NCBI RefSeq assembly: GCF_025399895.1
Contig: NZ_JAODUA010000002.1
Span: 496,001-560,000, forward strand
Direction of reading: 5' to 3'
From: Streptomyces sp. ASQP_92
Lineage (GTDB): Bacteria > Actinomycetota > Actinomycetes > Streptomycetales > Streptomycetaceae
DNA: 64,000 nt
Position 1 is the stretch's first letter, and the number at the start of each line of letters is the position of its first letter. The translations under genes and the position numbers were made by a program. The notes under the pieces are model-generated. The model did no database searches. It had not been told where the DNA came from and saw only the letters and a list, made by a program, of their open reading frames with translations. Below, piece by piece: positions 50,938 to 62,500 of the stretch.

Positions 50938-51449
50938 ACGTCGGGCTGATCTGGGCGCAGACCCCCGACGGTGTGATCGGGGCGGGCAACGCCATTCCGT
51001 GGCGTCTGCCGGAGGACATGGCGCACTTCAGGGCGACCACCCTGGGCCACCCCGTGGTGATGGGGCGCAAGACCTGGGATTCGCTGCCCCCGCGCTTTCG
51101 TCCGCTGTCGGGCAGACGCAACATCGTGGTGACGCGGGACCCCCTGTGGGCGGCCGAGGGTGCCGAACGCGCCGGGTCCGTCGGCCAGGCGCTGGACATC
51201 GCGGCGCGGTCCGCGGAGCCGACCGCGTCGGTGTGGGTGATCGGCGGCGGGGAGATCTACCGGGCCGCCCTGGCCCACGCGACGACGCTCTCGGTCACCG
51301 AGGTGGACACCTCGGTGAGCGGCGACACCTACGCCCCGACGCCGGGACCTCAGTGGCAGCCCGCCGAGGACCGGGGCTGGGAGACCTCCACGTCCGGGCT
51401 GCGCTACCGCATCCGCACCTACACCCGGCCGGCCGCCTCCCGGCCCTGA
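50934..51449 (+). CDS. folA: Dihydrofolate reductase
   Basis: The 171-residue protein has the DHFR sequence pattern [30 protein letters not shown] (in part), [17 protein letters not shown] and [15 protein letters not shown] 50934 overlaps the thyA stop (GTGA), so the two folate enzymes are made together: ThyA consumes methylene-THF and produces dihydrofolate, which DHFR recycles. Residues that set trimethoprim sensitivity are not diagnostic by eye. Confidence 0.93.
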   Translation: MNVGLIWAQTPDGVIGAGNAIPWRLPEDMAHFRATTLGHPVVMGRKTWDSLPPRFRPLSGRRNIVVTRDPLWAAEGAERAGSVGQALDIAARSAEPTASVWVIGGGEIYRAALAHATTLSVTEVDTSVSGDTYAPTPGPQWQPAEDRGWETSTSGLRYRIRTYTRPAASRP

Positions 51450-51457
51450 GGCTCCGC

Positions 51458-52174
51458 TCACCCGTCCGCCGGGCGAGACCCCTCCGGCCGGGCGTCCGGA
51501 CCGTAGAGCTCGGCGATGCGCTGGGCACTGGCCCACCGGCTGTAGGTGGGGGACTGCGGCCAGCCCTCGGGGGAGTCCTGCCACTCCTCCTGGCGGCCGT
51601 AGGGCAGCAGGTCGATCAGCGGGAAGGTGTGGCTGAGCTGCTCGGTACCGCGACCGTCGGTGTGCCAGGTGCGGTACACGGTATCGCCGTCACGCAGGAA
51701 CACATTGACCCCGAACCCTCCGCCCGGCGGCGCGCCGACATCGGCGCCGAACGGGCTGTTCGCGGTGGAGTACCAGGTCATCTTGTTGCCGACCCGCCGC
51801 TTGTAGGCGAGGGCCTCGTCGATGGGGCCCTGGGTGACGATGACGAAGCGCGCGTCGTAGGCGTCCAGGAAGTCGAGCCGGGTGAACTGCGCCGTGAAAC
51901 CCGTACAGCCCGGGCACTGCCATGTCTTCCCGGGGAACCACATGTGGTGGTAGACGACGAGCTGGGTCTTGTCGGCGAAGACATCGGCCAGCGAGACCGG
52001 CCCCTCCTCGCCTTCGAGGGTGTAGTGGGGCAGCTCGACCATCGGCATCCTGCGGCGCTGGGCGGCGATCGCGTCGAGCTGCCGGGTGGCGGCCTTCTCC
52101 TGCGCGCGCAGCTCGTCCAGCCGCCGCTGCCAGGTCTCGGCATCGACGACGGGTGGTAGTGCCTTGGCGGTCAT
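51458..52174 (-). CDS. DUF899-family thioredoxin-fold protein
   Basis: The 238-residue protein matches the DUF899 family: VELPHYTLEGEEGPVSLADVF, the MWFPGKTWQCPGCTGFTAQF segment with a CPGC motif in a thioredoxin-like fold, and VFLRDGDTVYRTWHTDGRGTE. Members are predicted peroxiredoxin-like or dithiol-disulfide proteins. It is convergent with the DHFR gene and transcribed alone. Confidence 0.88.
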   Translation of the reverse strand: MTAKALPPVVDAETWQRRLDELRAQEKAATRQLDAIAAQRRRMPMVELPHYTLEGEEGPVSLADVFADKTQLVVYHHMWFPGKTWQCPGCTGFTAQFTRLDFLDAYDARFVIVTQGPIDEALAYKRRVGNKMTWYSTANSPFGADVGAPPGGGFGVNVFLRDGDTVYRTWHTDGRGTEQLSHTFPLIDLLPYGRQEEWQDSPEGWPQSPTYSRWASAQRIAELYGPDARPEGSRPADG

Positions 52175-52288
52175 GGGCGGACTCCTTGGGGAGGTTCACG
52201 AGAGGCGACTCGTAAGGAAGACCGCGCCCGGCCGCGGAACTCATCGCTCGCCGGCCGACCACCTCGCGACCGCCCGGGCGAGGATCGC

Positions 52289-53554
52289 TCAGCCCACCGT
52301 GATCCGCTCGCCCTCACAGGGCGCCGAGGGCTCCTCCGCCCCATGGCGGCGGTCGATCAAGGCCAGAAGCGGGCCGGTCATCGACGTGGTGACGACCGCC
52401 GTCACCAGCAGCGCCAGATACAGACCCGAGGTGAGAACTCCCGCGCTGTATCCGGCCTGGAGCAGCACGATCTCGGTGAGCCCCCGGGTGTTGAGCAGGA
52501 CGGCGACGCGCAGTGCCTGGGCGTGCCCCTCCCCGCCCAGGTGCGAGACGGCGTAGCCCCCGCCGACCTTGGACAGTACGGCCAGGGCCGTCGCCAACAG
52601 CGCCACCAGCCAGGGGACACCGCCCGAAGCCGTCCATATCCGCAGCCCGGTCGCGATGAAGAAGACCGGCACCAGCCACAGGCCGAGCGTGGACACCCGG
52701 CGCACCGGTGCGTCCCAGTGCGGTGATTCCGGCGGGATCATCAGACCCACCACGAACGCCCCGAAGATCGCGGTGAGCCCCCTGGACTCCGCCACGTCCG
52801 CCGCCAGGAGCACCCACAGGCCCAGGGCGACCGCCATGGGCCAGGGCCACCGGGCGCACAGCCGCTCGACCGGGGACGTACGCAACAGGCGGCGGCCCAG
52901 GGTAGCGGCGAGCGTGCCGGCCACCAGGACCGTGGCCGCGTTCCCCACGCCTCCCGCACCGGGGGTGGCGATGGCGATCACCACGGCGAGCAGCAGCCAG
53001 GCGACGGCGTCGACGAGCGCGGCCGAGGTCAGCGAGAGCCGCCCGGCGCGGGTCGCGGTCAAGCCCCGGTCGGCGAGCACCCTGGCCAGCACCGGCACCG
53101 CCGAGACCGCGAGGGCGATCGCAAGGAGCAGCACGAACGCCACGGTCGGGGCGGTGCCCCGCAGGGACGGCCGGTCCAGCCATACGAGCCAGCCGCCGAA
53201 GGCCGCGCCCGCCAGCAGGGACGGGACGAACGTGCCGAGCGCCGTCCAGGCGACGGCCCGGTCCCGCAGGCGGGCGGCGTCGAGGCGCAGCTCGTGCGCG
53301 ACGCCCACGAGGAACAGCACCAGACCGGCGTGCCCGAGGTCGCGCAGCGGCCCCAGCACGTCGGGCGGCAACAGAACGGACTGCGCCCTCGGCCAGGCGA
53401 GGCCGAGGAGCGCCGGCCCCAGCAGCATGCCGAACGCGATCTCGCCGACGACGCCGGGCTGCCCGAGGCGGCGGGCGAGCCGCCGCCCCAGGAATCCGAC
53501 GACCAGGAAGGCCCCCAGTGCGGCGGTCACATGCACCGGCACGGGGAGTGTCAC
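52289..53554 (-). CDS. Cation/proton antiporter (CPA2/KefB-like)
   Basis: The 421-residue polytopic membrane protein has 11-12 hydrophobic segments and the CPA2 pattern GRRLARRLGQPGVVGEIAFGMLLGPALLGL near the N-terminus, with a paired-acid segment SLTSAALVDAVAWLLLAV in mid-protein. It exchanges Na+ or K+ for protons; in biosynthetic clusters such antiporters can also export products. GTG 53554 overlaps the upstream hydrolase stop by 4 bp (GTGA), so it belongs to the PKS operon as its last gene. Confidence 0.87.
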   Translation of the reverse strand: MTLPVPVHVTAALGAFLVVGFLGRRLARRLGQPGVVGEIAFGMLLGPALLGLAWPRAQSVLLPPDVLGPLRDLGHAGLVLFLVGVAHELRLDAARLRDRAVAWTALGTFVPSLLAGAAFGGWLVWLDRPSLRGTAPTVAFVLLLAIALAVSAVPVLARVLADRGLTATRAGRLSLTSAALVDAVAWLLLAVVIAIATPGAGGVGNAATVLVAGTLAATLGRRLLRTSPVERLCARWPWPMAVALGLWVLLAADVAESRGLTAIFGAFVVGLMIPPESPHWDAPVRRVSTLGLWLVPVFFIATGLRIWTASGGVPWLVALLATALAVLSKVGGGYAVSHLGGEGHAQALRVAVLLNTRGLTEIVLLQAGYSAGVLTSGLYLALLVTAVVTTSMTGPLLALIDRRHGAEEPSAPCEGERITVG

Positions 53555-54369
53555 CCGCCCACCGCTCCCTCACCCGCCCCGTCGGCGCCCGGGCCGTCCG
53601 CCGTCAGGAAGCCGACGACGCGGCGCACCACGGCTTCGTCGCGCAGCACCTTGGTGTGGCCGAGGTCGCGCACCCGCATCAGTTCGGCCCGCCCCCAGGC
53701 CGCGACCAGCGCCTCGCTGTCGGTGATGGGCGACTCCGGGTCGTTCTCGTCGTGGACCACGAGCAGGCGACCGGTGAACTCCCGTGCCGCCAGGGCCGGT
53801 TCGATGGCGTCGAAGGAGATGCCGAGCCAGTCCTCGGCGCGGGCGCGGACCAGTGCGATGGCCTCGGGCGACACCTGCATCACCTCGCCGGAACGACGCC
53901 AGAGGCTGGTGTAGCTGCTGATGGGGTTCACGAACACGGTCCGCTCCAGCGCGACCCCGCGTGACATGGCGTAGGTCGTGGCCGCGGCGCCCAAGGAGTG
54001 GGCGACGACGGCGTGGAAGGGGCCGAACCGCTCGTTGGCCGCCTCGACCGCCCTGGCGAAGTGGATGACGGAGGACTCGGCCCCCTCCGACTCGCCGTGA
54101 CCGGGAAGGTCGGCGACGACCACCGCGCAGCCCGCGCGGGCGAGCGCCTCCGCGAGGACGGTCAGATGCCCGGCGTTGCCGGCCCAGCCGTGGACCAGCA
54201 GAATCCGCCGCTCGCCCTCGCCCCAGAGATAGTGGACCACCTTGCCGCCGTCGACGACCTCGACCTCCTTGGCGGCCTGTTCGAGGATCGGCCGGGTGGC
54301 GTTCGGAGGCTGTGTCCGCATCGGCGTGAAGGCCAGCCGGCGCAGCTTCTCCGTGGTGTCGGTGTCCAA
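53551..54369 (-). CDS. Alpha/beta-hydrolase
   Basis: The 272-residue protein has the hydrolase triad: nucleophile in VVAHSLGAAAT, acid in VVHDENDPESP and histidine in DLGHTKVLRDE, with an oxyanion motif LLVHGWAGNAGH. The start is TTG 54369 after AAGGGG. It is translationally linked to the antiporter gene. It may release or edit the polyketide product of the PKS upstream in the operon. Confidence 0.82.
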   Translation of the reverse strand: MDTDTTEKLRRLAFTPMRTQPPNATRPILEQAAKEVEVVDGGKVVHYLWGEGERRILLVHGWAGNAGHLTVLAEALARAGCAVVVADLPGHGESEGAESSVIHFARAVEAANERFGPFHAVVAHSLGAAATTYAMSRGVALERTVFVNPISSYTSLWRRSGEVMQVSPEAIALVRARAEDWLGISFDAIEPALAAREFTGRLLVVHDENDPESPITDSEALVAAWGRAELMRVRDLGHTKVLRDEAVVRRVVGFLTADGPGADGAGEGAVGG

Positions 54370-54390
54370 TTCGATGCCCCTTACTGTGTC

Positions 54391-55170
54391 TCACAGACTC
54401 CGCAGGTACGCGGAGATGATCTTTCGTACCCCGGGCGCTTCCACGATGTCGAAGTGCCCGGCGCCCTCGACGAGTCGCACCGTCGACTGGCGCCATTCGG
54501 CGTGCAGTTGATCGGCGTGGGCCGGCGGCACATAGTCGTCGGCCGTGCCGTGGATGACAAGCCCGGGCACGTCGAGGTCCCGGACGGCACGGAGCGCCGA
54601 GTACTCCTCCCACACCGTGCCGCCGAACCTCCGCTCGATCGCGCGGGTCAACTCCCGCACCCGGTCGTCGTCGAGGGCGTTCACCTCGGCGAACTTCTCG
54701 ACCAGGAACCTTTTTTCGACCGGGGCCGAGATCGACACCACGGCCCTGACGTGCACCCCGGCCTGCCACGCCGTCAGCGCCCACAGGCCGCCCATGGAGT
54801 GGCAGATCACCGCGTGCAGGTCCGGGAGCCTGCCGTACAGGGCGCGCAGCAGGGAACGTATCTCGGCGGGATCGCCCGTGCTGCCCAGCGCCTCCCCGTG
54901 CGGCGGCACGTCGAAGAGCACCACCCGGTAGCCCTGGTCGAGAAGGTCCTCGGCGATGGGCACCATGCTGCCCAGATTGGTGTTGAGGCCGTGGACGAGC
55001 AGCACGGCGGGGCCACTGCCGCTCTGGAAGTACTTGTAGAAGCGGCCGTCGGCCTTGACGGTGTGTGAGCGGCACCGATTGAGGAACGCCTTCGCGAACG
55101 GATCGTGCGGCAGCTTCACGACCGTGTAGAAGCGCTCCACGAGGTCGTCCACGGATTCGGATCGGATCAC
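54391..55170 (-). CDS. Alpha/beta-hydrolase (lysophospholipase-like)
   Basis: The 259-residue hydrolase has the elbow VICHSMGGLWALT, acid in VIHGTADDYVP and histidine in EGAGHFDIVE, plus oxyanion LLVHGLNTNLGS. It is similar in size to the next hydrolase (53551-54369) but distinct in sequence. The start GTG 55170 has GAGGAAGG upstream. The two are in one operon with the PKS and oxygenase genes; one may be a thioesterase-like enzyme. Confidence 0.82.
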   Translation of the reverse strand: MIRSESVDDLVERFYTVVKLPHDPFAKAFLNRCRSHTVKADGRFYKYFQSGSGPAVLLVHGLNTNLGSMVPIAEDLLDQGYRVVLFDVPPHGEALGSTGDPAEIRSLLRALYGRLPDLHAVICHSMGGLWALTAWQAGVHVRAVVSISAPVEKRFLVEKFAEVNALDDDRVRELTRAIERRFGGTVWEEYSALRAVRDLDVPGLVIHGTADDYVPPAHADQLHAEWRQSTVRLVEGAGHFDIVEAPGVRKIISAYLRSL

Positions 55171-55227
55171 AGCGCCTTCCTCAATCGGTGTCGGGTATTC
55201 ACTTCGCCCGTGTCCTTGCCGGGCCCT

Positions 55228-56571
55228 TCAGCGGCCCGGCTGCTCGCTCAGTGCCGCCAGGCACCGCGCGGCCCGCTCCGGAAGGACGTACTCCCCTTCC
55301 TTCGCGATGCGGTCGTACAGGGCCTCGACCCGCTCGTAGTGGGCGTCGAGGTTCTGGTCGAGGAGGTGGTACTCGGACTTGTTGTAGATGCCGAACTGGA
55401 GGTCCGTCATCAGGCCGAACGGATCGATGTCCGCCGCGCTCCGGGATCCGCCGAACACCAGGCGCAGGAACTCGTCGACGCTCTCGTAGCCGAGCGTGGC
55501 GAGCAGGAACTCGATCGACGCCCACTTGCGCCTGACCTGGTGGGCCCGCTCGGCCGGATCGACGATGAAGTCCAGGCCACTGGTCATGCCCTTGGGGTAG
55601 TGCACCTTGTTGAAGCAACGCAGGTCGATGGTGAGACGGTCCTTCGTGGTCCGGGGCAGGGTGCTGTCGGCGTGGGCCCGGTAGTTGTCGAAGACCAGGG
55701 CGTCGCCCACCCGGCTGTCGCAGTAGTACCCCGGAGACGGCTTGTCGGCGTACGTCTTGGCCCAGTACATCGCCATGAGGTAGTCCCGCACCGAGGGCAG
55801 GTCGAGCTCCGACAGCTTGCCCTCCAGGAAGAGGTACAGGGCCTTGTCGACGGCCTTCTTCTCCTCACCCTCCAGTCCGCACTCCAGCATCCTCTCGTAG
55901 ACGTACGGGAGGTTCGGGGCCTCCAGCTCGGCCTCCTCGAAGATCACGAAGGGCTGCCGGCTGAGCGGGGTCGGGGTCAGCGCGGTGTGGAAGCTGCGGT
56001 ACTCGGTGGGGAAACCGAGCCGCTTCTTCACCAGGGACGGGATCTGAAGGGCGATCGAGCTGGCCGCGTGGGTGCCGTACGGACGCTTCTCGGCCGGCAC
56101 GATGAAGGCGTTCACCACCGCCGTCTCGACCTCGGGGAAGTGCTCCTGGACGATGTCCTGGTTCAGGTCGTAGAAGCGCTTCGCCGAGGGCACGAACAGC
56201 ACGCAGTTCTCGAACATGGTGGACACCGGGAAGTAGCTGCCGATCGAGGCGGCGGCGAAGCTCTCCTGGATCACCGCCTGGCAGCGCAGCTGGCGCGCCA
56301 GGTTGTCCGCCAGACCGTCGTCCAGACGCATCGGGACGACATGGGTGGGGTGCGACTCGGGGCGGAAGCAGCTCGTGTTCAGCGTCCGGTGCGGGGGCAG
56401 CCGGAGCTCCAACTCCCCTTGGTCGACGCGGTACTTGTCGAGGACGGGGGACAGCTGCTCGGCGTGCACCGCCGCGGAGGAGTGCAGGAAGGTGCCGGTC
56501 TTCTGGTAGGTCCCGGTGACGGTGGCGTCGTCGTCCACCGTCGCGCCGGGCGCCTGGGTCGCGTCGCTCAT
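55228..56571 (-). CDS. Putative Fe/2-oxoglutarate-type oxygenase
   Basis: The 447-residue protein is soluble. The segment ALVFDNYRAHADSTL...DRLTIDLR (H300 and R312) resembles the distal-His/2OG-Arg motif of Fe(II)/2OG dioxygenases; upstream, SFHTALTP (His195) could supply the other iron ligand but has Ala where HxD has Asp, as in some halogenases. I do not recognise a close family, so this call is tentative. Its ATG overlaps the PKS stop by 4 bp, so it acts with the PKS. Confidence 0.5.
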   Translation of the reverse strand: MSDATQAPGATVDDDATVTGTYQKTGTFLHSSAAVHAEQLSPVLDKYRVDQGELELRLPPHRTLNTSCFRPESHPTHVVPMRLDDGLADNLARQLRCQAVIQESFAAASIGSYFPVSTMFENCVLFVPSAKRFYDLNQDIVQEHFPEVETAVVNAFIVPAEKRPYGTHAASSIALQIPSLVKKRLGFPTEYRSFHTALTPTPLSRQPFVIFEEAELEAPNLPYVYERMLECGLEGEEKKAVDKALYLFLEGKLSELDLPSVRDYLMAMYWAKTYADKPSPGYYCDSRVGDALVFDNYRAHADSTLPRTTKDRLTIDLRCFNKVHYPKGMTSGLDFIVDPAERAHQVRRKWASIEFLLATLGYESVDEFLRLVFGGSRSAADIDPFGLMTDLQFGIYNKSEYHLLDQNLDAHYERVEALYDRIAKEGEYVLPERAARCLAALSEQPGR

Positions 56572-59500
56572 GACGTGGTGTTCTCCGCTCGGTCCGAAGT
56601 GTTGATGCGGTGCACATAGGTGCGGACGAAGTCCTCGTCGATCGGCGGCGAGGGGTAGTCCAGCGCCCCGAAGACGGCGCCGCCCACCGGGAGGGCCGCG
56701 AACATGTCCACCAGGCCCTGCGCGGTGAGGCCGTCCACCAGAGCGGCGATTCGCGCCAGTGGGCCGGTCGGGTGGCTCGCCGCGAACTCCAGCGCTCGCA
56801 GGCGCCATTGGTCGAACGGGACGACCTCGGCCCCGCCGCCGGCGGCACCGACCATCTCGAAGAACCGGTCGAAGTCCGGGGCGCCGGAGTTGACGAAGTC
56901 GTAGTCCTGGCCGATGCGCCCCAGGTCGTCCGTCATCGCCCCGGCGATCGTCCGGCAGAGATAGTCCACCGGAAGCACCGCCGTGAGGTCGGTGGCCACC
57001 GACGGGAAGCTCCCCATCTCCAGACCACCGGTGATCAGGTTGTGCAGGAAGTCGCCGCGGTCGAGCCGGAAGTGGCCGGTGCGAGTCGAGGCGCCCACGA
57101 ACGGCAGCCGGTAGGTGGAGGCCTTCGCGCCGCGCCAGCGGGCCGCGGCCACCATCTGCTCCGCCTGCCACTTGGAGGTGAGATAGCCGTACTCCCGGTC
57201 GTCCTCGGTGACCTCGTACCCCAGGTACTTGGGCAGCGTGGCGAAGGTCGACACGAAGTGGAAGGCCTTGCCGCGACCGCGCGAGGCCAGACGCAGCGCC
57301 TCGTGCGTGCCGACCACGTTGGGTCCGACGTAGTCGTCCAGCGGACGCATCCAGTCCACCAGGGCGCCGGAGTGACAGATGGCGTCCACCTGGTCGGCCA
57401 GTTCGTCGAAGTCCTCCTCGGCCAGGCCGAACAGCGGCTGGGCGAGGTCACCGACGACCGGGTTGAGCAGCGGCGCGAACTCCTGCCTCCACAGCCCGTA
57501 GCCGTCGAGGGCGGTGACCAGGCGCTCCATCGCCTGGCGGGCGTCGTCCGCCCGCACCAGGCAGTAGGCGACCACCTCGGAGGCGAGCAACTCGTGCAGC
57601 AGATAGGCGCCGACGAAGCCGGTGGCGCCGGTGACGAAGACCGCCTCCGGACGTACCGGCGCCGCCGCCGCGTTGTCGAAGCGCAGATCGGGGTGGAGGC
57701 AGCCCTTGCGGGCGGTGGACAGATCCGGGCCCGGGCCCTCGGCGGTCGCGGCGGCCGCCGGGACCGTGGCGGGTTCGGGCGCCGCTTCGAGCCCCGCCTC
57801 CAGCAGCTTCTCCAGCAGGAAGGCGCCGAGGGAGGTCAGGTTGGGGTGGTCGAAGGCGATCTTCGCGGGCAGGGCGAGCCCGGTCAGGTCCGCGAGCTGG
57901 TTGCGCATCAGCACCGCGGTCAGCGAGTCGATCCCGATGTCCTGGAGCGACACGCTGACGTCCACGGCCTCCGGCGAGGCGAAGCCCAGGGTCTTGGCCA
58001 CCTCGGCGCGGACCACGCCCAGCACGACGGCCCCGTACTCCTCCGGCGTCGCCTCGGCCAGCAGCTTGCGCAGGTCCGTTCCGCCGCCGGCCCGGGACCG
58101 CTTGCCGGAGTTGGCGCTGAGCAGCGTGCGCAGCAGCGGCGGTATGCCGCCGCGGCTCTCGTAGTAGTGCTGGACGCGGTTCAGGTCCAGGGCCGCCGCC
58201 ATCGTCAGGGCGCGGCCGCTCCGGACGGCGAGCTCGAACAGTTCAAGGCCCTCGTCCGGTGCCAGCCGGTCCAGGCCGAGCTGGGCGAAACGCGCCCGGT
58301 CGAACTCGCTGAGCCCGGCCGCCATGCCCCCGCCCTCCCAGGGCCCGAACGCCACCGAGGTGGCCGGCAGACCCTTGGCCCGGCGCAGATGGGCCAGCGC
58401 GTCGAGGAAGGCGTTGGCCGCGGCGTAGTTGCCCTGGCCGGGCGCCCCCATGACGCTCGCGATGGAGGAGAACATCATGAAGAGGTCCAGCTCCCGGTCC
58501 TGGGTCAGCTCGTGGAGATGCCACAGGCCGTCCACCTTCGGCAGGAAGACCGCGTCGAACCGCTCCGGCGTCAGATCCGTCAGGGCGCCGTCGTCCAGCA
58601 CACCCGCCGCGTGGACCACGCCGCGCAGCGGACGCTCCTCGCCGAACAGGGCCATCACCGCGCCGACGTCGGAGCGATCGGCCGCGTCGCACGCCACCAC
58701 GGTGGCCGTGGCCCCCCGCTCGGCCAGCTCATCCACCAGGGACCGCGCGCCCGGCGTCTCCATCCCGCGGCGGGAGGTCAGCACCAGGTCGCGTACGCCG
58801 TGCGTGTCGACCAGCCACCGGGCCACCTGCCGGCCCAGATCGCCGGCACCGCCCGTCACCAGCACCGCGCCGTCCGGCCGCACGAACTCCCGCCGCTGGG
58901 CCGGGACCAGGACCACCTTGCCCACGTGCCGGGCCTGGGCGATGAAGCGCAGGGCGTCGGAGGTGTGGGTCATGGGGAAGGCCCGCAGCGGCAGTGGTGC
59001 CAACGCGCCCTGCGTGAACAGCTCGGCGATGGAGACCAGCATCCGCTGGATGAGGTCGGGGCCCGCCTCCGGCAGGTTGTAGACGGTGTAACTCACTCCC
59101 GGGTGGCTCTGGTCGATGGCCGACTGCTCGCGCACATCGATCTTGCCCATCTCCAGGAACCGTCCGCCGCGGCCCAGCATGCCGAGGCTCGCGTCGATGA
59201 ACTCGGTGGCCAGGGAGTTGAGCACCACATCGAAGCTCGCGCCCTTGTCGTCGGCGGCGGCGCCGAAGTGCTCGACGAAGCCCAGATCGCGTGAGGACGC
59301 CATGTGAGCGTCGTCCAGGCCGAGTTCACGCAGCGCGGGCCACTTGGGCTCGCTCGCGGTGCCGTAGACCTCGGCGCCGTGCAACCGTGCGAGCTGCACC
59401 GCCGCCATGCCCACACCACCGGCCGCCGCATGGATCAGCACGCGCTCGCCCGGTCGCAGGGCGCCCAGTTCGTGCAACCCGTACCAGGCGGTGAGGAAGG

Positions 59501-62500
59501 TCATCGGGATGGTGGCGGCCTCCTCGAAGGTGAGGTGCTCCGGCATGCGCACCACCTGGCGCGCGTCCGTGACGACCTCGGAGGCGAAGGAGCCGCGTGC
59601 CAGGCCGAGGACGGCGTCACCCACCTTCAGCTGGTCGACGCTGCCGCCGACCTCGGTGACCACACCGGCGAACTCCAATCCGAACGCGGGGATCTCCACC
59701 ATGCCCAGGGCGTTGAGCACATCGAGGAAGTTCACCCCGGTCGCCCTCACCTCGGCCCGGATCTCTCCCGGCGCGAGCGGCCGTTCGGGCAGGGACTTGA
59801 CCGTCAGCGGCTCGTCCAGGCGGCCCTTGGCGGCGATCTCCAACTGCCAGCGGCCCTCGGCCGGAAGCTGGAGGTCCTGGGCCGAACCCACCCGGGCCAG
59901 TTGCGGCACCAGCACCTCGCCGTGGCGCAGGGCGCACTCCGGCTCGGCCTCCAGCATCAACGCGGCGGGCAGGGCCTTGCGGTCCGCCTCCGCATCGCCG
60001 AGGTCGATCATGCGCAGCCCCAGTTCGGGGTGCTCGTTGCGGGCGGTCCGCATCAGACCCCACAGCGGGCCCGCGCCGAGCCCCGAGACCATGTCGTCGG
60101 CGCCGGTGCCCACCGCGTGGCGGGTGACCCAGACCAGCGGGGCGCGGAACTCCCTGCCCACCGCCTCCTGGAGCTGCTCAAGCCCCTTCGCGGCGAACGC
60201 GTGCGCCTGGGCCGGCACTTGGGCGTCGGAGTCCCACAGACAGAGCAGACCGTCCAGGTCCTCGGCGTCCTCCAGGTCCCGTACGTTGATCACCTGGATG
60301 CCGGAGCGCGACAGGAGGGTCTTGGCCTCCCGCGCCCACGAGACGTCTCCGGCCGGGGTCATCAGGCCCCAGGAGCCGCCCAGTTCGACACTGGCCGTGT
60401 CCACCGGGCGCCAGTCGACGTCGAACTGGAAGCGGTCCACCCCGGCCGCGGCCAGCCGGCGCAGCACCGCCCGGTCCACCCGACGCGCGTGCAGCCGGTG
60501 CAGCCGGCCGACAGGGGCGCCGTCGGCGTCATGGATGTCGAGGGAGGCCCAGAACTCGCCATCCCCCAGCTCGAATTCGGCGACCCGGACCCAGATCTCG
60601 CTGAGGCCCTTCACCCGCAGCGACAGGCGCTCGGCCTCGAACGGCACGAACAGGTCGTCACCGGTCCGGTTCTGGAGCCGCTGGGTCAGCAGCAGCGAGT
60701 GCATCGCCGAGTCCAGCAGCGCCGGGTGCAGGACGTAGCCCGCGGCGCTCTGCTCCGCGCTCTCCGGCAGCGCGGCCCTGGCCCACACCTCCCCGCCGAC
60801 GTGCCACGCCTCCTTGATTCCCTGGAAGACCGGCCCGTAGCCGTAACCCAGGGCGTCCAGATCGCTGTAGAGAGCGGACGCGTCCAGGGGCTCGGCGCCC
60901 GGCGGCGGTACCGTCACCGCCGCCCCGCCGGCTCCTTCCGCGGGCGTGATCCGGCCCTCGGCGTGCAACTGCCAGGCGCCGTCCTCGCCCTCGGGCGCGC
61001 TGTACACCTGGACGGGACGGCTCTCACCGAGTGCCTGCCCCACGGTGACCTGCAACCGCGCCGGCACCCCCGGGGCGAGCACCAGAGGCGAGGCGATGAC
61101 CACGTCCGACAGGTCCCACTCGCCCTCGTGGGCCGCGTCCCCCGCCGCCCGCATGGCCTCGAAGAACGCCGTGCCCGGCATCAGGACGGCGTCCATCACC
61201 CGGTGCTCCTGCACCCACACCGGCTGGTCCGCCGCCACCACGGTGGTGAACAGCGACAGTTCGGTGCCCGCGATCTCCACACCGCCACCGAGGAGCGCGT
61301 GGCCGGTCGGGTCGAGGCCGGCACCGACCTCGCGGGTGAGCGGCGGCTCGAACCAGAACCGCTCGCGCTGGAAGGCGTACGTCGGCAGCGCCACCCGCTC
61401 GCCGCCGAAGGGTGCGAAGAAGCCGTCCCAGTCGACGGGCACACCCCGCACATGCAACTCGGCCAGGCTCCGCTGCGCCACCGAGGAACCGTCCCGGCCC
61501 GGGACACAGGACGGCACCCAGGACACCGGCCCCTCGTCGGCCAGGCAGGACGCCCCCAGACCGGAGAGCACGGGCTGCGGCCCGAGCTCCAGGAAGGTGT
61601 TGACGCCCTCGCGGCGCAGGCCGCGCATGCCGTCGCTGAAGCGGACCGCGTGGCGCACCTGGCGCACCCAGTACTCGGGCCGCTCCAGCTCGCCCGGCGC
61701 CGCGAGCTCACCGGTGAGGCTGCTGACGAGGGGGATCACCGCGGGCCGGAAGCGTACCGAATCCGCCACGGCCCGGAACTCGGCGAGCATGCCGTCCATG
61801 TGGTGCGAGTGGAAGGCGTGGGACACCGTCAACCGCTTGACCCGGCGGCCCCGCTCCGTGAAGTGGGCCGCGATCGCCTCGACGGCGTCGGTGTCACCCG
61901 ACAGCACGGTCTGCGTCGGGGTGTTGAGTCCGGCGACGTCCAGGGTGCCGCGCAGGCCGAGGGCGTCGATCGCGGCCTGTGCCTCCTTGCCGTCGGCTTC
62001 CAGCGACACCATGGCGCCTCGGGCGGGCAGCGCCTGCATCAGACGGCCGCGGGCCGCGACCAGTCGGCAGGCGTCGTCCAGGTCGAGGATCCCCGCCACA
62101 TGGGCGGCGGCGAGTTCGCCGATGCTGTGGCCGAGCAGCAGCTCCGGCCGCACCCCCCAGCTCTCCCACAGCCGCCACAGCGCCACTTCGAGGGCGAACA
62201 GGGCGGGCTGGGTGAAGTCGGTGCGGTTCAGGAGGGCCGCGTCCGCGCTGTCCGGCGCGGACCACATCACCTCCAGGAGCGGTCGCTCCAGCGCGGTGAA
62301 GCGCCCGGCGACCTCGTCCAGGGCGGCCCGGAAGACGGGGTGGACGTCGTAGAGGTCCTTGCCCATGCCCGGCACCTGGCTGCCCTGGCCGGTGAACAGG
62401 AGGGCCAGCCTGGGCTCCTCCGCGTGGTCGCCGGTGCGCACCGAGTCCGCGGGAAGTTCCCCGGTGCGGGCGAACGAGGCCAGCCTGTCGAGGAGTTCGG

